From Reyranella sp. (GTDB taxonomy: Bacteria; Pseudomonadota; Alphaproteobacteria; Reyranellales; Reyranellaceae): a stretch of 23,413 nucleotides of DNA. Of this stretch, positions 14,855-23,413 are shown in pieces. The position numbers were made by a program, and so were the translations under genes. The stretch covers positions 1-23,413 of the forward strand of contig JAUXST010000246.1 of NCBI GenBank assembly GCA_030679805.1, in the 5' to 3' direction. Under the pieces are notes generated by a model. It was not told the DNA's origin and searched no databases. It saw only the letters and a list, made by a program, of their open reading frames with translations. Each line of letters opens with the position of its first letter. The stretch's first letter is position 1.

Positions 14855-15127
14855 TCAGACCATCCCGAGCGCGTGCTTGTAGACGTCGAGCAGCGTCTCT
14901 TGCTCGGCACGATCGGCCGCATCCATCTGGCGGAGCGACACGACCTTTCGCATGGTCTTGACGTCGTAACCGACGCCCTTCGCTTCCGAATAGACATCCT
15001 TGATGTCGCCGCCGATGGCCTTGCGCTCCTCCTCGAGCTTCTCGATCCGCTCAACGAAGCTCTTCAGCCGGTCGGCCGAAATCGGCCCGGCCTTGGTCTT
15101 CTTGGAAACGGCGCTTCCGTCCGGCAT
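14855..15127 (-). CDS. gapR: GapR nucleoid-associated protein (DUF2312)
   Basis: 90-residue protein of the GapR family, a DNA-clamping tetramer that binds overtwisted, AT-rich DNA ahead of replication and transcription in Caulobacter (where it is 89 residues). The sequence shows the diagnostic helical pattern RLKSFVERIEKLEEERKAIG, DIKDVYSEAKGVGYDVKTMR and KVVSLRQMD...EQETLLDVYKHALG. The ATG at 15127 is chosen over the GTG/ATG codons upstream because AAGGAG sits at the right distance and the length matches the family. Confidence 0.93.
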   Translation of the reverse strand: MPDGSAVSKKTKAGPISADRLKSFVERIEKLEEERKAIGGDIKDVYSEAKGVGYDVKTMRKVVSLRQMDAADRAEQETLLDVYKHALGMV

Positions 15128-15236
15128 GGCAACTACTCCTTGATCCATCGGGCGGACCATAGGAGCCGAGGCCGTGTCAGCTCAATGACGCTCTTGCAAT
15201 GAAAGATGGGGATAACGGGGACCGTCCGGCCCGACC

Positions 15237-15536
15237 TCAGCCATGCTTGGGAAACGACTTCTCGAAGGCCTTCTTCTGGTCGCCCGAGGCCTCTTTTTGG
15301 TGCTTGGCCTTCCACTCGTCGTAGGGCATGCCGTAGACGACTTCGCGGGCCTTCGGGTCGGTGACCTCGATGCCCTGCTTGCCCGCTTCCTCGCGATACC
15401 AGCGCGACAGGCAATTGCGGCAGAAGCCCGCCAGATTCATCATATCGATGTTCTGGACGTCGGTGCGCTCCTGCAGATGGGCGACCAGCCGGCGGAAGGC
15501 GGCGGCTTCGAGATCTGTGCGGGTCTTGTCGTCCAT
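15237..15536 (-). CDS. DUF1244 family protein
   Basis: 99-residue protein matching the DUF1244 family, small proteins widespread in alpha- and gammaproteobacteria with no known function. Family marks: AAAFRRLVAHLQERTDVQNI, NLAGFCRNCLSRWYREEA with a Cys-x2-Cys pair that could bind a metal or sense redox state, and GMPYDEWKAKHQ near the C-terminus. The ATG is preceded by GGAGAT. It lies between gapR and the N-formylglutamate amidohydrolase gene on the minus strand, with about 100-bp gap before gapR and 43 bp after the amidohydrolase, so co-transcription with the latter is possible. Confidence 0.9.
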   Translation of the reverse strand: MDDKTRTDLEAAAFRRLVAHLQERTDVQNIDMMNLAGFCRNCLSRWYREEAGKQGIEVTDPKAREVVYGMPYDEWKAKHQKEASGDQKKAFEKSFPKHG

Positions 15537-15579
15537 GGCGATCTCCTGGGACGTTTGAGCCTTGCCTGCGGATATAGGC

Positions 15580-16347
15580 TCAGCTCAAGGCCGCTGCAAC
15601 GGCGGCCCTGATCGCGGGCGCCAACCGTCGCCCCCAGGCGCGCGCTTCCTCAGGAGTGTCGATCAGGTCCTGGCGTACTTCGAGAGAACAGTGCGGCAGG
15701 CCGCGAGGCCGCGCGTGCGCATTGAGCGTATATTCGTAGGAGGCCCGCGCCGAGTAGGGTTGGTTGTCGCCGACCACCAGCGAAGGGTCATGCCGCAACT
15801 CGCTCAGCAACGGCTCAGGCAGACGCGGGTCGTCGTTCCACAGGACACCGACATGCCAGGGGCGCTGGAAGCCATGCATCACGGGCGTAAAACTGTGCAT
15901 CACCAGCAAGGCAACCGCCCGGCCACCCGCTGTCAACCGGTCGAGGTGGCGGTCGACCTCGCGATGGTATGGCCAAAAGCAGGCTTCGGCGCGGGCATCG
16001 ATGTCGGCCTTGGCGAGGTCGCGGTTCGCCGGCACTTCGGTACCGTCGCTGATCTCGGGAATCGATCCCTCACCGCCCGGCCAGCGGTTGCAGTCGATCA
16101 CAAGTCGCGAATAGCCCGAGGCCACCAGCGGCGCATCGAGTATCGAAGCGAGTTCGATCGCGGCATCGAGGCCGCCGATGTCCCAGCCGATGTGACGCGC
16201 CAACTCGTTGCCGGAGATGCCGAGATCGCCCAGCGCCCTGGGGACGGCCTTGCTGGCATGGTCGCAGAGCAGAAGGAGCGGCGCCGCGCCCTTTTCATTG
16301 AAGACGGCGTACGGCGGCGGATCGCCGGATCCGAGGAGTTGTTGCAT
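15580..16347 (-). CDS. N-formylglutamate amidohydrolase family protein
   Basis: 255-residue protein of the N-formylglutamate amidohydrolase (FGase) family, zinc-type hydrolases that cleave N-formylglutamate to glutamate and formate in histidine breakdown, although many members lie outside hut clusters. Conserved stretches: LLLLCDHASKAVPRALGDLG, HIGWDIGGLDAA, SRLVIDCNRWP, and LVMHSFTPVMHG; His and Asp residues in these are the expected metal and substrate ligands. No hut genes are in the window, so the real substrate may differ. I chose ATG 16347; a GTG nine codons upstream (16374) would lie 3 bp from the divergent kinase start and leave no promoter space. Confidence 0.88.
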   Translation of the reverse strand: MQQLLGSGDPPPYAVFNEKGAAPLLLLCDHASKAVPRALGDLGISGNELARHIGWDIGGLDAAIELASILDAPLVASGYSRLVIDCNRWPGGEGSIPEISDGTEVPANRDLAKADIDARAEACFWPYHREVDRHLDRLTAGGRAVALLVMHSFTPVMHGFQRPWHVGVLWNDDPRLPEPLLSELRHDPSLVVGDNQPYSARASYEYTLNAHARPRGLPHCSLEVRQDLIDTPEEARAWGRRLAPAIRAAVAAALS

Positions 16348-16376
16348 CGCGCCCCTATAGTGCGAAGATTGCACGA
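16348..16376. promoter_or_regulatory. Very short divergent intergenic region with a dyad
   Basis: Only 29 bases separate the start codons of the amidohydrolase and the glycerate kinase operon. They hold a TATAGT box (16356-16361) and an interrupted palindrome GTGC-N7-GCAC (16360-16374) with a T-N11-A core, as seen in LysR-type regulator sites. The small space means promoters probably extend into coding DNA and the kinase transcript may have almost no leader; no good ribosome site precedes its ATG. Confidence 0.35.
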
Positions 16377-17656
<1,280 letters not shown>

Positions 17657-17660
<4 letters not shown>

Positions 17661-18076
17661 CGACCTACACTGGCTCCTGCCACTGCGGTGCGCTGTCGAT
17701 CCGCTTCGACTCAGAGAAGAAGCCTGAGGAGATGCGGGTCGGCCGTTGCGGCTGCAGCTTCTGCCGCCGTCATGGCGCGCGGACGACGGGAGAGCCGGCC
17801 GGGTCGGTCGAATTCCGCGCCAAGCCTGGCAGCCTCTCCCGCTACCGCTTTGGACTCGGCATCACCGACTACCTGCTTTGCGCCGCTTGCGGCACTTATG
17901 TGGGCGCCGTGATGCCGGATGAAGGCGGCACCATCGGCATCGTCAACGTCAACTCGCTCGACATTCGGGACACTTTCGACACCGCGCCCGCACTGCACCA
18001 TTACGACGGCGAGGACGAGCCCCGACGCCGCAGCCGCCGCCGAAAGTTCTGGATGAAGGCGACCGTGATCGCCTAA
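17657..18076 (+). CDS. GFA-family zinc protein (CENP-V/GFA fold)
   Basis: 139-residue protein with the GFA zinc-fold pattern: SCHCGALSIRF (7-17), a second cluster RCGCSFCRRHG (about 30-40) and CAACGTYVG (about 75-83), supplying the cysteines for the two zinc ions. Named after glutathione-dependent formaldehyde-activating enzyme, but most members have no proven reaction. The C-terminus is strongly basic (RRRSRRRKFW), which is unusual for a small metabolic enzyme. Its ATG overlaps the kinase stop (ATGA), and otnK starts 9 bp after it, so it is embedded in the sugar-acid operon. Confidence 0.9.
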
Positions 18077-18085
18077 CGTCCCCCC

Positions 18086-19342
18086 ATGGCTGTACTCGGA
18101 GTGATTGCCGACGATTTTACCGGCGCGACCGACATCGCGGGCATGCTGGTCAAGGGCGGCATGCGCACGATCCAGACGATCGGCGTGCCGCCCAAGGGCA
18201 CGATCCCCGACGACGTCGATGCCGTCGTCGTGGCGCTCAAGACGCGCTCGATTCCAGCCCCAAATGCCATCGCCCAGTCACTCGAGGCGTTGAAAGTCCT
18301 CCAGGCGGTGGGCTGCGTCCGCTTCTTCTTCAAATACTGCTCGACCTTCGACTCGACGGACACCGGCAACATCGGCCCGGTGGGTGATGCTCTGCTCGAT
18401 GCGCTGAAGACCAGGCAGGCGATCTATTGCCCCGCCTTTCCGGTGAACGGCCGCACGATCTTCTTCGGCTATCTGTTCGTGGGCGACGTGCTGCTCTCGG
18501 ACTCGCACATGCGGCACCATCCGCTGACGCCGATGACCGATGCCAACCTGGTGCGCGTGCTCGCCCGTCAAACCAAGCACAAGGTCGGGTTGGTATCCCT
18601 GAAACAGGTGCAGTCCGGCTCGGCCGCGTTGCGGGCAGCGCTCGACAAGCTTGCCGCCGAGAACGTCCGCCATGTCGTCGTCGACGCCGTAGCCGACACC
18701 GATCTCGGCGTCATCGGCGAAGCCATCGGCGACGACGCTCTGGTGACCGGCGGCTCCGGCGTGGCACTCGGCCTGCCCGCAGCCTACCGCCGCCGCGGAT
18801 TGCTTCAGCACAAGCCCAATGCCGACACGTTGCCGAAGGTCGGCGGCACGGCCGCGGTGCTGGCCGGCTCCTGCTCGGCGGCCACCCTCGGCCAGATCGC
18901 GGCTTTCAAGGGCCCGCACCTCGCCCTCGACACCGACGCCATCTGCCGCGGCGAGCCGGTCGGGGAGAAGGCGCTCGCCTGGGCAAAGGACAAACTCGGC
19001 AACGGACCGATCCTCCTTTCAGCCAGCGACACGCCGGAGTCGGTTAAGGCGCTGCAAGCAAAGTACGGCGTCGAAAAGTCGAGCCAGGCCATCGAGAAGA
19101 CGATGGCTGCTCTGGCGCGCGGCCTGGTGGCTTCCGGCGTCGGACGCATGGTCGTCGCGGGTGGCGAGACCTCGGGCGCGGTCGTGGGGGCCCTCGATGT
19201 GACGGCGCTGCGCATCGGGCCTGAGATCGATCCCGGCGTGCCGTGGACGGCGTCGGTTGGAACCAAGCCGCTCCTGCTGGCGTTGAAGTCCGGCAATTTC
19301 GGCGCGCCGGATTTCTTCACCAAAGCCTTCGAGCGCCTATGA
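18086..19342 (+). CDS. otnK: 3-oxo-tetronate kinase
   Basis: Four-carbon acid sugar kinase (DUF1537 family), which phosphorylates 3-oxo-tetronate to 3-oxo-tetronate 4-phosphate with ATP. 418 residues, family length. N-terminal domain begins VIADDFTGATDIAGMLVKGG (6-25), followed by the substrate segment FFKYCSTFDSTDTGNIGPVG. The C-terminal nucleotide-binding domain shows VLAGSCSAATLGQIAAFKG and the Gly-rich VVAGGETSGAVVGAL near the end. Assignment to OtnK rather than DtnK/DenK (D-threonate or D-erythronate kinases) rests on the adjacent otnC, otnI and ltnD. Stop overlaps the otnC start (ATGA). Confidence 0.94.
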   Translation: MAVLGVIADDFTGATDIAGMLVKGGMRTIQTIGVPPKGTIPDDVDAVVVALKTRSIPAPNAIAQSLEALKVLQAVGCVRFFFKYCSTFDSTDTGNIGPVGDALLDALKTRQAIYCPAFPVNGRTIFFGYLFVGDVLLSDSHMRHHPLTPMTDANLVRVLARQTKHKVGLVSLKQVQSGSAALRAALDKLAAENVRHVVVDAVADTDLGVIGEAIGDDALVTGGSGVALGLPAAYRRRGLLQHKPNADTLPKVGGTAAVLAGSCSAATLGQIAAFKGPHLALDTDAICRGEPVGEKALAWAKDKLGNGPILLSASDTPESVKALQAKYGVEKSSQAIEKTMAALARGLVASGVGRMVVAGGETSGAVVGALDVTALRIGPEIDPGVPWTASVGTKPLLLALKSGNFGAPDFFTKAFERL

Positions 19343-19986
19343 GCACCAAAGAGTCCAAGGCCCGCGACGAGATCTGTACGCTGGGCGCCAAGCTTGCGGC
19401 CCGCGGCCTCTGCCCCGGTACCTCGGGCAATATCAGTGTGCGCGTCGATGACGGCTGGCTGATGAGCCCGACCAACTCGTCGCTGGGCGAGCTTGATCCC
19501 GGCCAGCTCTCGAAGCTCGACCTCTCGGGCAAGCATGTGGCGGGCGATCCACCGACGAAAGAGGCGCTGCTGCATCGCTCGGTCTACGACGTGCGGCCCA
19601 AGGACCGCGCCATCGTGCATCTGCATTGCACGCATGCCGTGGCGATCTCCTGCCTCGATCCGTCGTGCCACCACAATGCCGAAAGCACGCTGCCGCCGAT
19701 CACGCCCTACTTCGTGATGCGCGTCGGCAAGCTGCCGCTGGTGCCCTACTTCAAGCCGGGCGACCCCAAGCTCGCCGATGCCATTCGCGAATATGCGACG
19801 GGCCATCGCGCCGTGCTGCTGGCCAACCACGGCCCCGTGGTCGCAGGCACCTCTCTGTCGGCCGCCTCCGCCTCGATCGAGGAACTGGAGGAAACCGCCA
19901 AGCTTCACCTGCTGCTGCAGGGATTAAAAGTCCGTACGCTTTCGGACGCACAGGTACGCGACGTCGAAGAAGCTTTTCCCTCCTGA
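19339..19986 (+). CDS. otnC: 3-oxo-tetronate 4-phosphate decarboxylase
   Basis: Class II aldolase/adducin-fold zinc enzyme that decarboxylates 3-oxo-tetronate 4-phosphate to dihydroxyacetone phosphate. 215 residues. GTSGNISVR (27-35) binds phosphate; catalytic Glu75 (TKEALLH) and the zinc ligands His94 and His96 (IVHLHCTH), and His164 (ANHGP) are all present. The ATG at 19339 overlaps the otnK stop; longer in-frame upstream starts would overlap otnK coding by about 100 bp and add residues foreign to the family. Confidence 0.93.
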   Translation: MSTKESKARDEICTLGAKLAARGLCPGTSGNISVRVDDGWLMSPTNSSLGELDPGQLSKLDLSGKHVAGDPPTKEALLHRSVYDVRPKDRAIVHLHCTHAVAISCLDPSCHHNAESTLPPITPYFVMRVGKLPLVPYFKPGDPKLADAIREYATGHRAVLLANHGPVVAGTSLSAASASIEELEETAKLHLLLQGLKVRTLSDAQVRDVEEAFPS

Positions 19987-19999
19987 TCGGACAAGACAA

Positions 20000-20785
20000 A
20001 TGCCCAAGCTCGCCGCCAATCTGTCGTGGATCTACCAGGAGGTGCCGTTCCTGCAGCGCTTTGGTACCGCCGCGGCGCATGGCTTCAAGGCGGTCGAAAT
20101 CCTGTTTCCTTACGAGGCACCGGCCGCCGACATCGCGGCCGAGCTCAAGAAACACAAGCTCACGCAGGCGCTGTTCAATCTGCCACCGGGCGACTGGAGC
20201 AAGGGCGAGCGCGGGCTCGCTGCCCTGCCCGGCCGCGAGGCCGAGTTTACCGCTGCCCTCGAGAAGGCGCTCGACTACGCCAAGGTGCTGGAATGCCGGA
20301 CCCTGCATGTCATGTCGGGCATGATCGCGCCAGGGGCGGACACCAAGGCGATGCATCGCACCTTCGTCTCGAACCTCAAGAAGGTCTGTGACCGCACGGC
20401 CAAGAGCGGCCTCACGATCGTGCTGGAGCCGATCAACCACCGCGACATTCCCGGCTACTTCACCAACACGACCGACCAGGTAAAGCAGATCATCGACGAA
20501 GTGGGCGCGCCGCATCTGCGCCTGCAGCTCGATCTCTATCATATGCAGGTGACCGAAGGTGACCTGCAGAAGCGCACCGAGCGCCTGTTCCCGATCACCG
20601 CCCATGTCCAGATCGCCGGCAATCCCGATCGCAACGAGCCCGACGTCGGTGAGGCCAATCACCTCTACCTGCTCGATGTGCTCGACCGGCTGGGCTACCA
20701 GGGCTACGTCGGCCTGGAATACAAGCCCAGGACAACGACCGGTGCCGGCCTCGGCTGGGCGGCGAAATACGGCATCAAGGCCTGA
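20000..20785 (+). CDS. otnI: 2-oxo-tetronate isomerase
   Basis: Hydroxypyruvate isomerase-like TIM barrel that interconverts 2-oxo- and 3-oxo-tetronate, the second step of threonate breakdown. 261 residues. Typical stretches: KLAANLSWIYQEVPFLQRF, GFKAVEILFPYE, FNLPPGDWSKGERGLAALPG (59-78), catalytic Glu143 in IVLEPINHRDIPGYF, HVQIAGNPDRNEP, and the C-terminal YVGLEYKP with the second catalytic Glu. The same fold includes Hyi, so hydroxypyruvate isomerase is the alternative. The complete otnK-otnC-ltnD context favours OtnI. Confidence 0.92.
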   Translation: MPKLAANLSWIYQEVPFLQRFGTAAAHGFKAVEILFPYEAPAADIAAELKKHKLTQALFNLPPGDWSKGERGLAALPGREAEFTAALEKALDYAKVLECRTLHVMSGMIAPGADTKAMHRTFVSNLKKVCDRTAKSGLTIVLEPINHRDIPGYFTNTTDQVKQIIDEVGAPHLRLQLDLYHMQVTEGDLQKRTERLFPITAHVQIAGNPDRNEPDVGEANHLYLLDVLDRLGYQGYVGLEYKPRTTTGAGLGWAAKYGIKA

Positions 20786-20788
20786 TCC

Positions 20789-21703
20789 ATGACAGACAAG
20801 AACACGCCGGTGGTCGCCTTCGTCGGACTGGGCTCGATGGGCCTCGGCATGGCGAAGAACCTCCTCAAGCACGGGCACAAGGTAATCGGCGTCGATCCGA
20901 GCACCGTCGCGCGCGAGGCCTTCACGGCAGCGGGCGGCACGACCGCGGCGACGCCGGCCGCCGCGGCTGCGGGCGCCGACGTGGTGGTCGTTGCCGTCGT
21001 GAACGCCCAGCAGGTCGAGGCCGTGCTCTATGGCGACGGTGGCGCCGTGGCGTCGCTGCGCAAGAGCGGCTTGGTCATGCAGTGTGCGACCGTTCCAACC
21101 GCCTTCGCCCGCACGCTGGGCGAGCGACTCGCCGGAAGCGGCCACATGCTGCTCGACGCGCCGATGTCGGGTGGCCGCGCCCGCGCCGAGTCGGGCGAAC
21201 TCACCTTCATGGCCTCCGGCGCGCCGCAGGCATTCGCCACTGCCGAGTCGATTCTTTCGGCGACCTCGGCCAAGGTCTTTCGCCTGGGCGACGCCGCCGG
21301 CATCGGCTCGCTGGTGAAGACGGTGAACCAGTTGCTGGCCGGCGTTCACATCGCCACCGCTGCCGAAGCCATGGCGCTCGCCGCCAAGGCCGGCGCCGAC
21401 ACGCGCGCCGTCTACGAGGTGATCTCGGCCAGCGCCGGCAATTCCTGGATGTTCGAAAATCGCGTGCCGCACATGCTCGACGACGATTTCTCGCCGCTGT
21501 CGGCGGTCGAAATCTTCGTGAAAGATCTCGGTCTGGTGCTGAATACCGGACACGAACATCGCCTGCCCTTGCCCATGGCGGCTGCCGCCCATCAGCTTTT
21601 CCTGGCCGCATCGGGCGCCGGCTGGGGCCGGCTGGATGACGCCGCCGTGGTAAAGGTCTACGAGCAGGCGGGTGACTTCAAAGTGTCGTCACCGAAGAAG
21701 TAG
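20789..21703 (+). CDS. ltnD: L-threonate dehydrogenase
   Basis: 3-hydroxyisobutyrate dehydrogenase-family enzyme that oxidises L-threonate to 2-oxo-tetronate with NAD+. 304 residues. The Rossmann motif is GLGSMG (13-18) with Asp36 at the end of beta-2 suggesting NAD preference. Substrate-binding DAPMSGGRARAESGELTFMA (123-142), catalytic Lys177 and Asn180 in GSLVKTVNQLLAG, and the C-terminal FVKDLGLVL helix are present. It starts 3 bp after otnI. Sister enzymes DenD-type (D-erythronate) and 2-hydroxy-3-oxopropionate reductases share these motifs, so the stereochemistry of the substrate is inferred, not shown. Confidence 0.9.
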   Translation: MTDKNTPVVAFVGLGSMGLGMAKNLLKHGHKVIGVDPSTVAREAFTAAGGTTAATPAAAAAGADVVVVAVVNAQQVEAVLYGDGGAVASLRKSGLVMQCATVPTAFARTLGERLAGSGHMLLDAPMSGGRARAESGELTFMASGAPQAFATAESILSATSAKVFRLGDAAGIGSLVKTVNQLLAGVHIATAAEAMALAAKAGADTRAVYEVISASAGNSWMFENRVPHMLDDDFSPLSAVEIFVKDLGLVLNTGHEHRLPLPMAAAAHQLFLAASGAGWGRLDDAAVVKVYEQAGDFKVSSPKK

Positions 21704-21713
21704 ACTGGAGCCG

Positions 21714-23126
21714 ATGCGTCGCCAGCGTTTCACCAAGATCGTCGCCACCCTCGGGCCCGCCAGCTCGACGCCCGAACGCCTGCGCGAGCTGTTCGAGGCC
21801 GGTGCCGACGTCTTCCGTCTCAACTTTAGCCACGGCATGCCCGAGGATCACCGGCAGCGGGTCGCCCAGCTGCGCGCCCTGGAGAAACAGTACAATCACC
21901 CCATCGCCATCCTGATGGACCTGCAGGGCCCCAAGCTGCGGCTGGGCGTGATCGGCAAGCAGCCGATGGAACTCAAGAAGGGCCAGAAGCTGCGCTTCGA
22001 CATGGACCCCAAGCCGGCCACGGCCAAGCGCGTGCCGCTGCTCCATCCCGAGATCTTCGAGGCCGCCAAGCCGGGCGGGCTGCTGCTGATCGACGACGGC
22101 AAGGTTCGGCTCAGGATCATTGCCCACGACAAGGACACGATCGACGCCGAGGTCGAAGTCGCGGGCCAGATCAGCGACCGCAAGGGCGTCAACCTGCCCA
22201 ATCTCGTGCTGCCGATGTCGCCGATGACACCGAAGGACCACAAGGACCTCGCTTTCGGCCTGTCGCTCGGCGTCGACTGGGTGGCGCTCTCCTTCGTGCA
22301 GCATGCCCACGACATCGCCGAGCTGAAAAAGCTGGTGTCCGGTCGCGCCGCGGTGATGGCCAAGCTCGAGAAGCCGGCCGCCATCGATCACCTCGATGAG
22401 ATCATCGAGCAGAGCGACGGCATCATGGTGGCGCGCGGCGATCTCGGCGTGGAAATGCCACCCGAAGCGGTGCCACCGCTACAGAAGCGCATTCTCGCCG
22501 CCTGCCGCGTGGCCGGAAAGCCCGCCATCGTGGCGACGCAGATGCTGGACTCGATGGTCCACTCGCCGACGCCGACTCGGGCCGAGGCCTCGGATGTCGC
22601 CACCGCCGTCTATGACGGCACCGACGCGGTCATGCTCTCGGCCGAATCGGCGTCGGGCGACTATCCGATCGAGGCCGTCACCATCATGGACCGCATCATC
22701 CGCGCCGCCGAAGGCGACCCGCTCTACCGCCGCCTGATGGATGCGAGCCGCCACGAGCCCGAGGCCACCACCGCCGACGCCATCAGCGCCGCCGCGCGGC
22801 AATGCGCGCATACGCTGTCGGCGGCGGCCATCGTCACCTACACCAACACCGGCTCGACCACTCTCCGCGCTGCGCGCGAGCGGCCCGACGTCCGCATCCT
22901 CTGCCTGACACCCAATCCCAACACGGCGCGGCGCATGACGCTCACCTGGGGCGTCCATCCGGTTCATGCAGAAGACGCGCATAATTTCGCCGACATGGTG
23001 CAACGCGCCGTGCGGGTGGCACGCCAGGAGGAAATCGCCAAAGAAGGCGAGCGCCTCGTGATCACCGCCGGCGTACCTTTCGGCACGCCGGGAGCGACCA
23101 ACATCCTGCGCATCGCCTACGTCTGA
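21714..23126 (+). CDS. pyk: Pyruvate kinase
   Basis: Transfers phosphate from phosphoenolpyruvate to ADP, giving pyruvate and ATP. 470 residues, full length, with all domains. N-terminal TKIVATLGPASS (7-18), substrate residues in FRLNFSHG (34-41), MDLQGPKLRLG (68-78), B domain to about 170, then active-site MAKLEKPAAI (Lys217, Glu219) and GIMVARGDLGVEMP, ATQMLDSM and the C-terminal domain. ATG 21714 is chosen for the family N-terminus and a TGGAG ribosome site; it is 10 bp after ltnD. Placement as the last gene of a threonate/glycerate operon is uncommon and suggests a dedicated isozyme or simple read-through of the housekeeping copy. Confidence 0.95.
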   Translation: MRRQRFTKIVATLGPASSTPERLRELFEAGADVFRLNFSHGMPEDHRQRVAQLRALEKQYNHPIAILMDLQGPKLRLGVIGKQPMELKKGQKLRFDMDPKPATAKRVPLLHPEIFEAAKPGGLLLIDDGKVRLRIIAHDKDTIDAEVEVAGQISDRKGVNLPNLVLPMSPMTPKDHKDLAFGLSLGVDWVALSFVQHAHDIAELKKLVSGRAAVMAKLEKPAAIDHLDEIIEQSDGIMVARGDLGVEMPPEAVPPLQKRILAACRVAGKPAIVATQMLDSMVHSPTPTRAEASDVATAVYDGTDAVMLSAESASGDYPIEAVTIMDRIIRAAEGDPLYRRLMDASRHEPEATTADAISAAARQCAHTLSAAAIVTYTNTGSTTLRAARERPDVRILCLTPNPNTARRMTLTWGVHPVHAEDAHNFADMVQRAVRVARQEEIAKEGERLVITAGVPFGTPGATNILRIAYV

Positions 23127-23157
23127 CATCCCTCGGGGATGGATCTTGGGGATGACA
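23124..23157. terminator. Nested stem-loop after pyk (terminator or REP-like element)
   Basis: Starting within the pyk stop codon, CATCCC (23127-23132) pairs with GGGATG (23136-23141) around a 3-base loop. A second GGGGATG copy (23148-23154) allows an alternative longer stem (TGACATCCC with GGGGATGACA, one mismatch). No T-run. It closes the long plus-strand operon. Confidence 0.45.
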
Positions 23158-23205
23158 GGGCCTCTCCAGCCGTAATCTCTCGTGAAGACCCAACGAGAGG
23201 TTGCC

Positions 23206-23413
23206 ATGCTCCGCCGTTCTTTCGCCTTACTTCTTCTCGCATCCAGCCCGGCTCTGGCCCAGACCAACAACGGCGAACAGAACCGCCCGCCCCGCCGCGA
23301 ACCGCCGTTCGACCAGATCGCCCAGGACCTCGGCATTCCCGTCGACCGCGTGCGCGATGCCTTCCGTAAGGTGGGACCGCCCGCCCGAACCGAGCAGCCG
23401 CCGACCGAAGCCC
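23206..23413 (+). CDS. Secreted small protein, unknown function (cut by window edge)
   Basis: The first 69 codons are visible. A signal peptide MLRRSFALLLLASSPALA with cleavage expected at ALA/QT is followed by an Arg/Pro/Asn-rich mature start and the short helical segment FDQIAQDLGIPVDRVRDAFR, then another Pro-rich stretch. The DLGI-x-DRVRDAF pattern is reminiscent of short secreted proteins with repeated 'LGV-x-xxLxxAF' helices common in alphaproteobacteria, but I do not recognise a named family. ATG 23206 has a CGAGAGG ribosome site five bases upstream. The 3' end lies outside the window. Confidence 0.75.
   Translation, partial: MLRRSFALLLLASSPALAQTNNGEQNRPPRREPPFDQIAQDLGIPVDRVRDAFRKVGPPARTEQPPTEA

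Noticed and set aside
18805..19908. 367-codon minus-strand frame opposite otnK/otnC
   Set aside because: Shadow of two well-supported enzymes; no recognisable protein motif.
19751..21592. 613-codon open frame on the minus strand
   Set aside because: It lies antisense to otnC, otnI and ltnD, all with full family motifs. Composition (His/Arg/Gly/Asp-rich) is typical of a shadow frame in GC-rich DNA.

Overview
The window is GC-rich, gene-dense DNA from an alphaproteobacterium. The best evidence is a PhyR–NepR–EcfG general stress response locus at the left end, a GapR (DUF2312) gene, a DUF1244 gene, and a eukaryote-like dimeric NADP-isocitrate dehydrogenase. A Rhodospirillales/Reyranella-like or Hyphomicrobiales host would fit, but the genus cannot be fixed from the sequence alone.

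Left end (1-3014): general stress response. phyR (minus strand, cut by the window edge) is the phospho-switch. nepR is the anti-sigma factor. Two adjacent EcfG-type sigma factors lie between them. A CsbD-family stress protein and a 27-residue membrane peptide, too short for routine gene callers, sit in the same locus. A textbook EcfG promoter (GGAAC-N16-CGTT) precedes the peptide gene, and close variants precede csbD and the first sigma gene, so the locus appears to be self-regulated.

3172-4984: an SDR oxidoreductase, then on the minus strand a secreted protein of unknown function and a single Flp-type pilin preceded by an unusually AT-rich stretch.

4985-8204 (minus strand): a tight envelope operon, read as LysM/Ig-like membrane-anchored protein, phosphatidylserine decarboxylase (psd), phosphatidylserine synthase (pssA) and a YnjF-like CDP-alcohol phosphatidyltransferase. 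This is the phosphatidylethanolamine branch of lipid synthesis. A LOG-family phosphoribohydrolase is divergent from it.

8931-9598: a gene-poor stretch holding a decayed, internally deleted copy of guaA (GMP synthase).

9599-13812: two non-homologous NADP-dependent isocitrate dehydrogenases in tandem (monomeric then dimeric), followed by a DUF429 protein.

13814-16347 (minus strand): an orphan Bug-type solute-binding protein, gapR, a DUF1244 protein and an N-formylglutamate amidohydrolase-family protein.

16377-23126: a seven-gene, head-to-tail, partly overlapping operon: type II glycerate kinase, GFA-family zinc protein, otnK, otnC, otnI, ltnD, pyruvate kinase. The four middle enzymes make up the known L-threonate to DHAP route (oxidation, isomerisation, phosphorylation, decarboxylation). 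The flanking kinases feed glycerate into, and pull carbon out of, lower glycolysis. A secreted protein gene begins at 23206 and runs off the window. I see no tRNA, rRNA, CRISPR array, transposase or phage gene.
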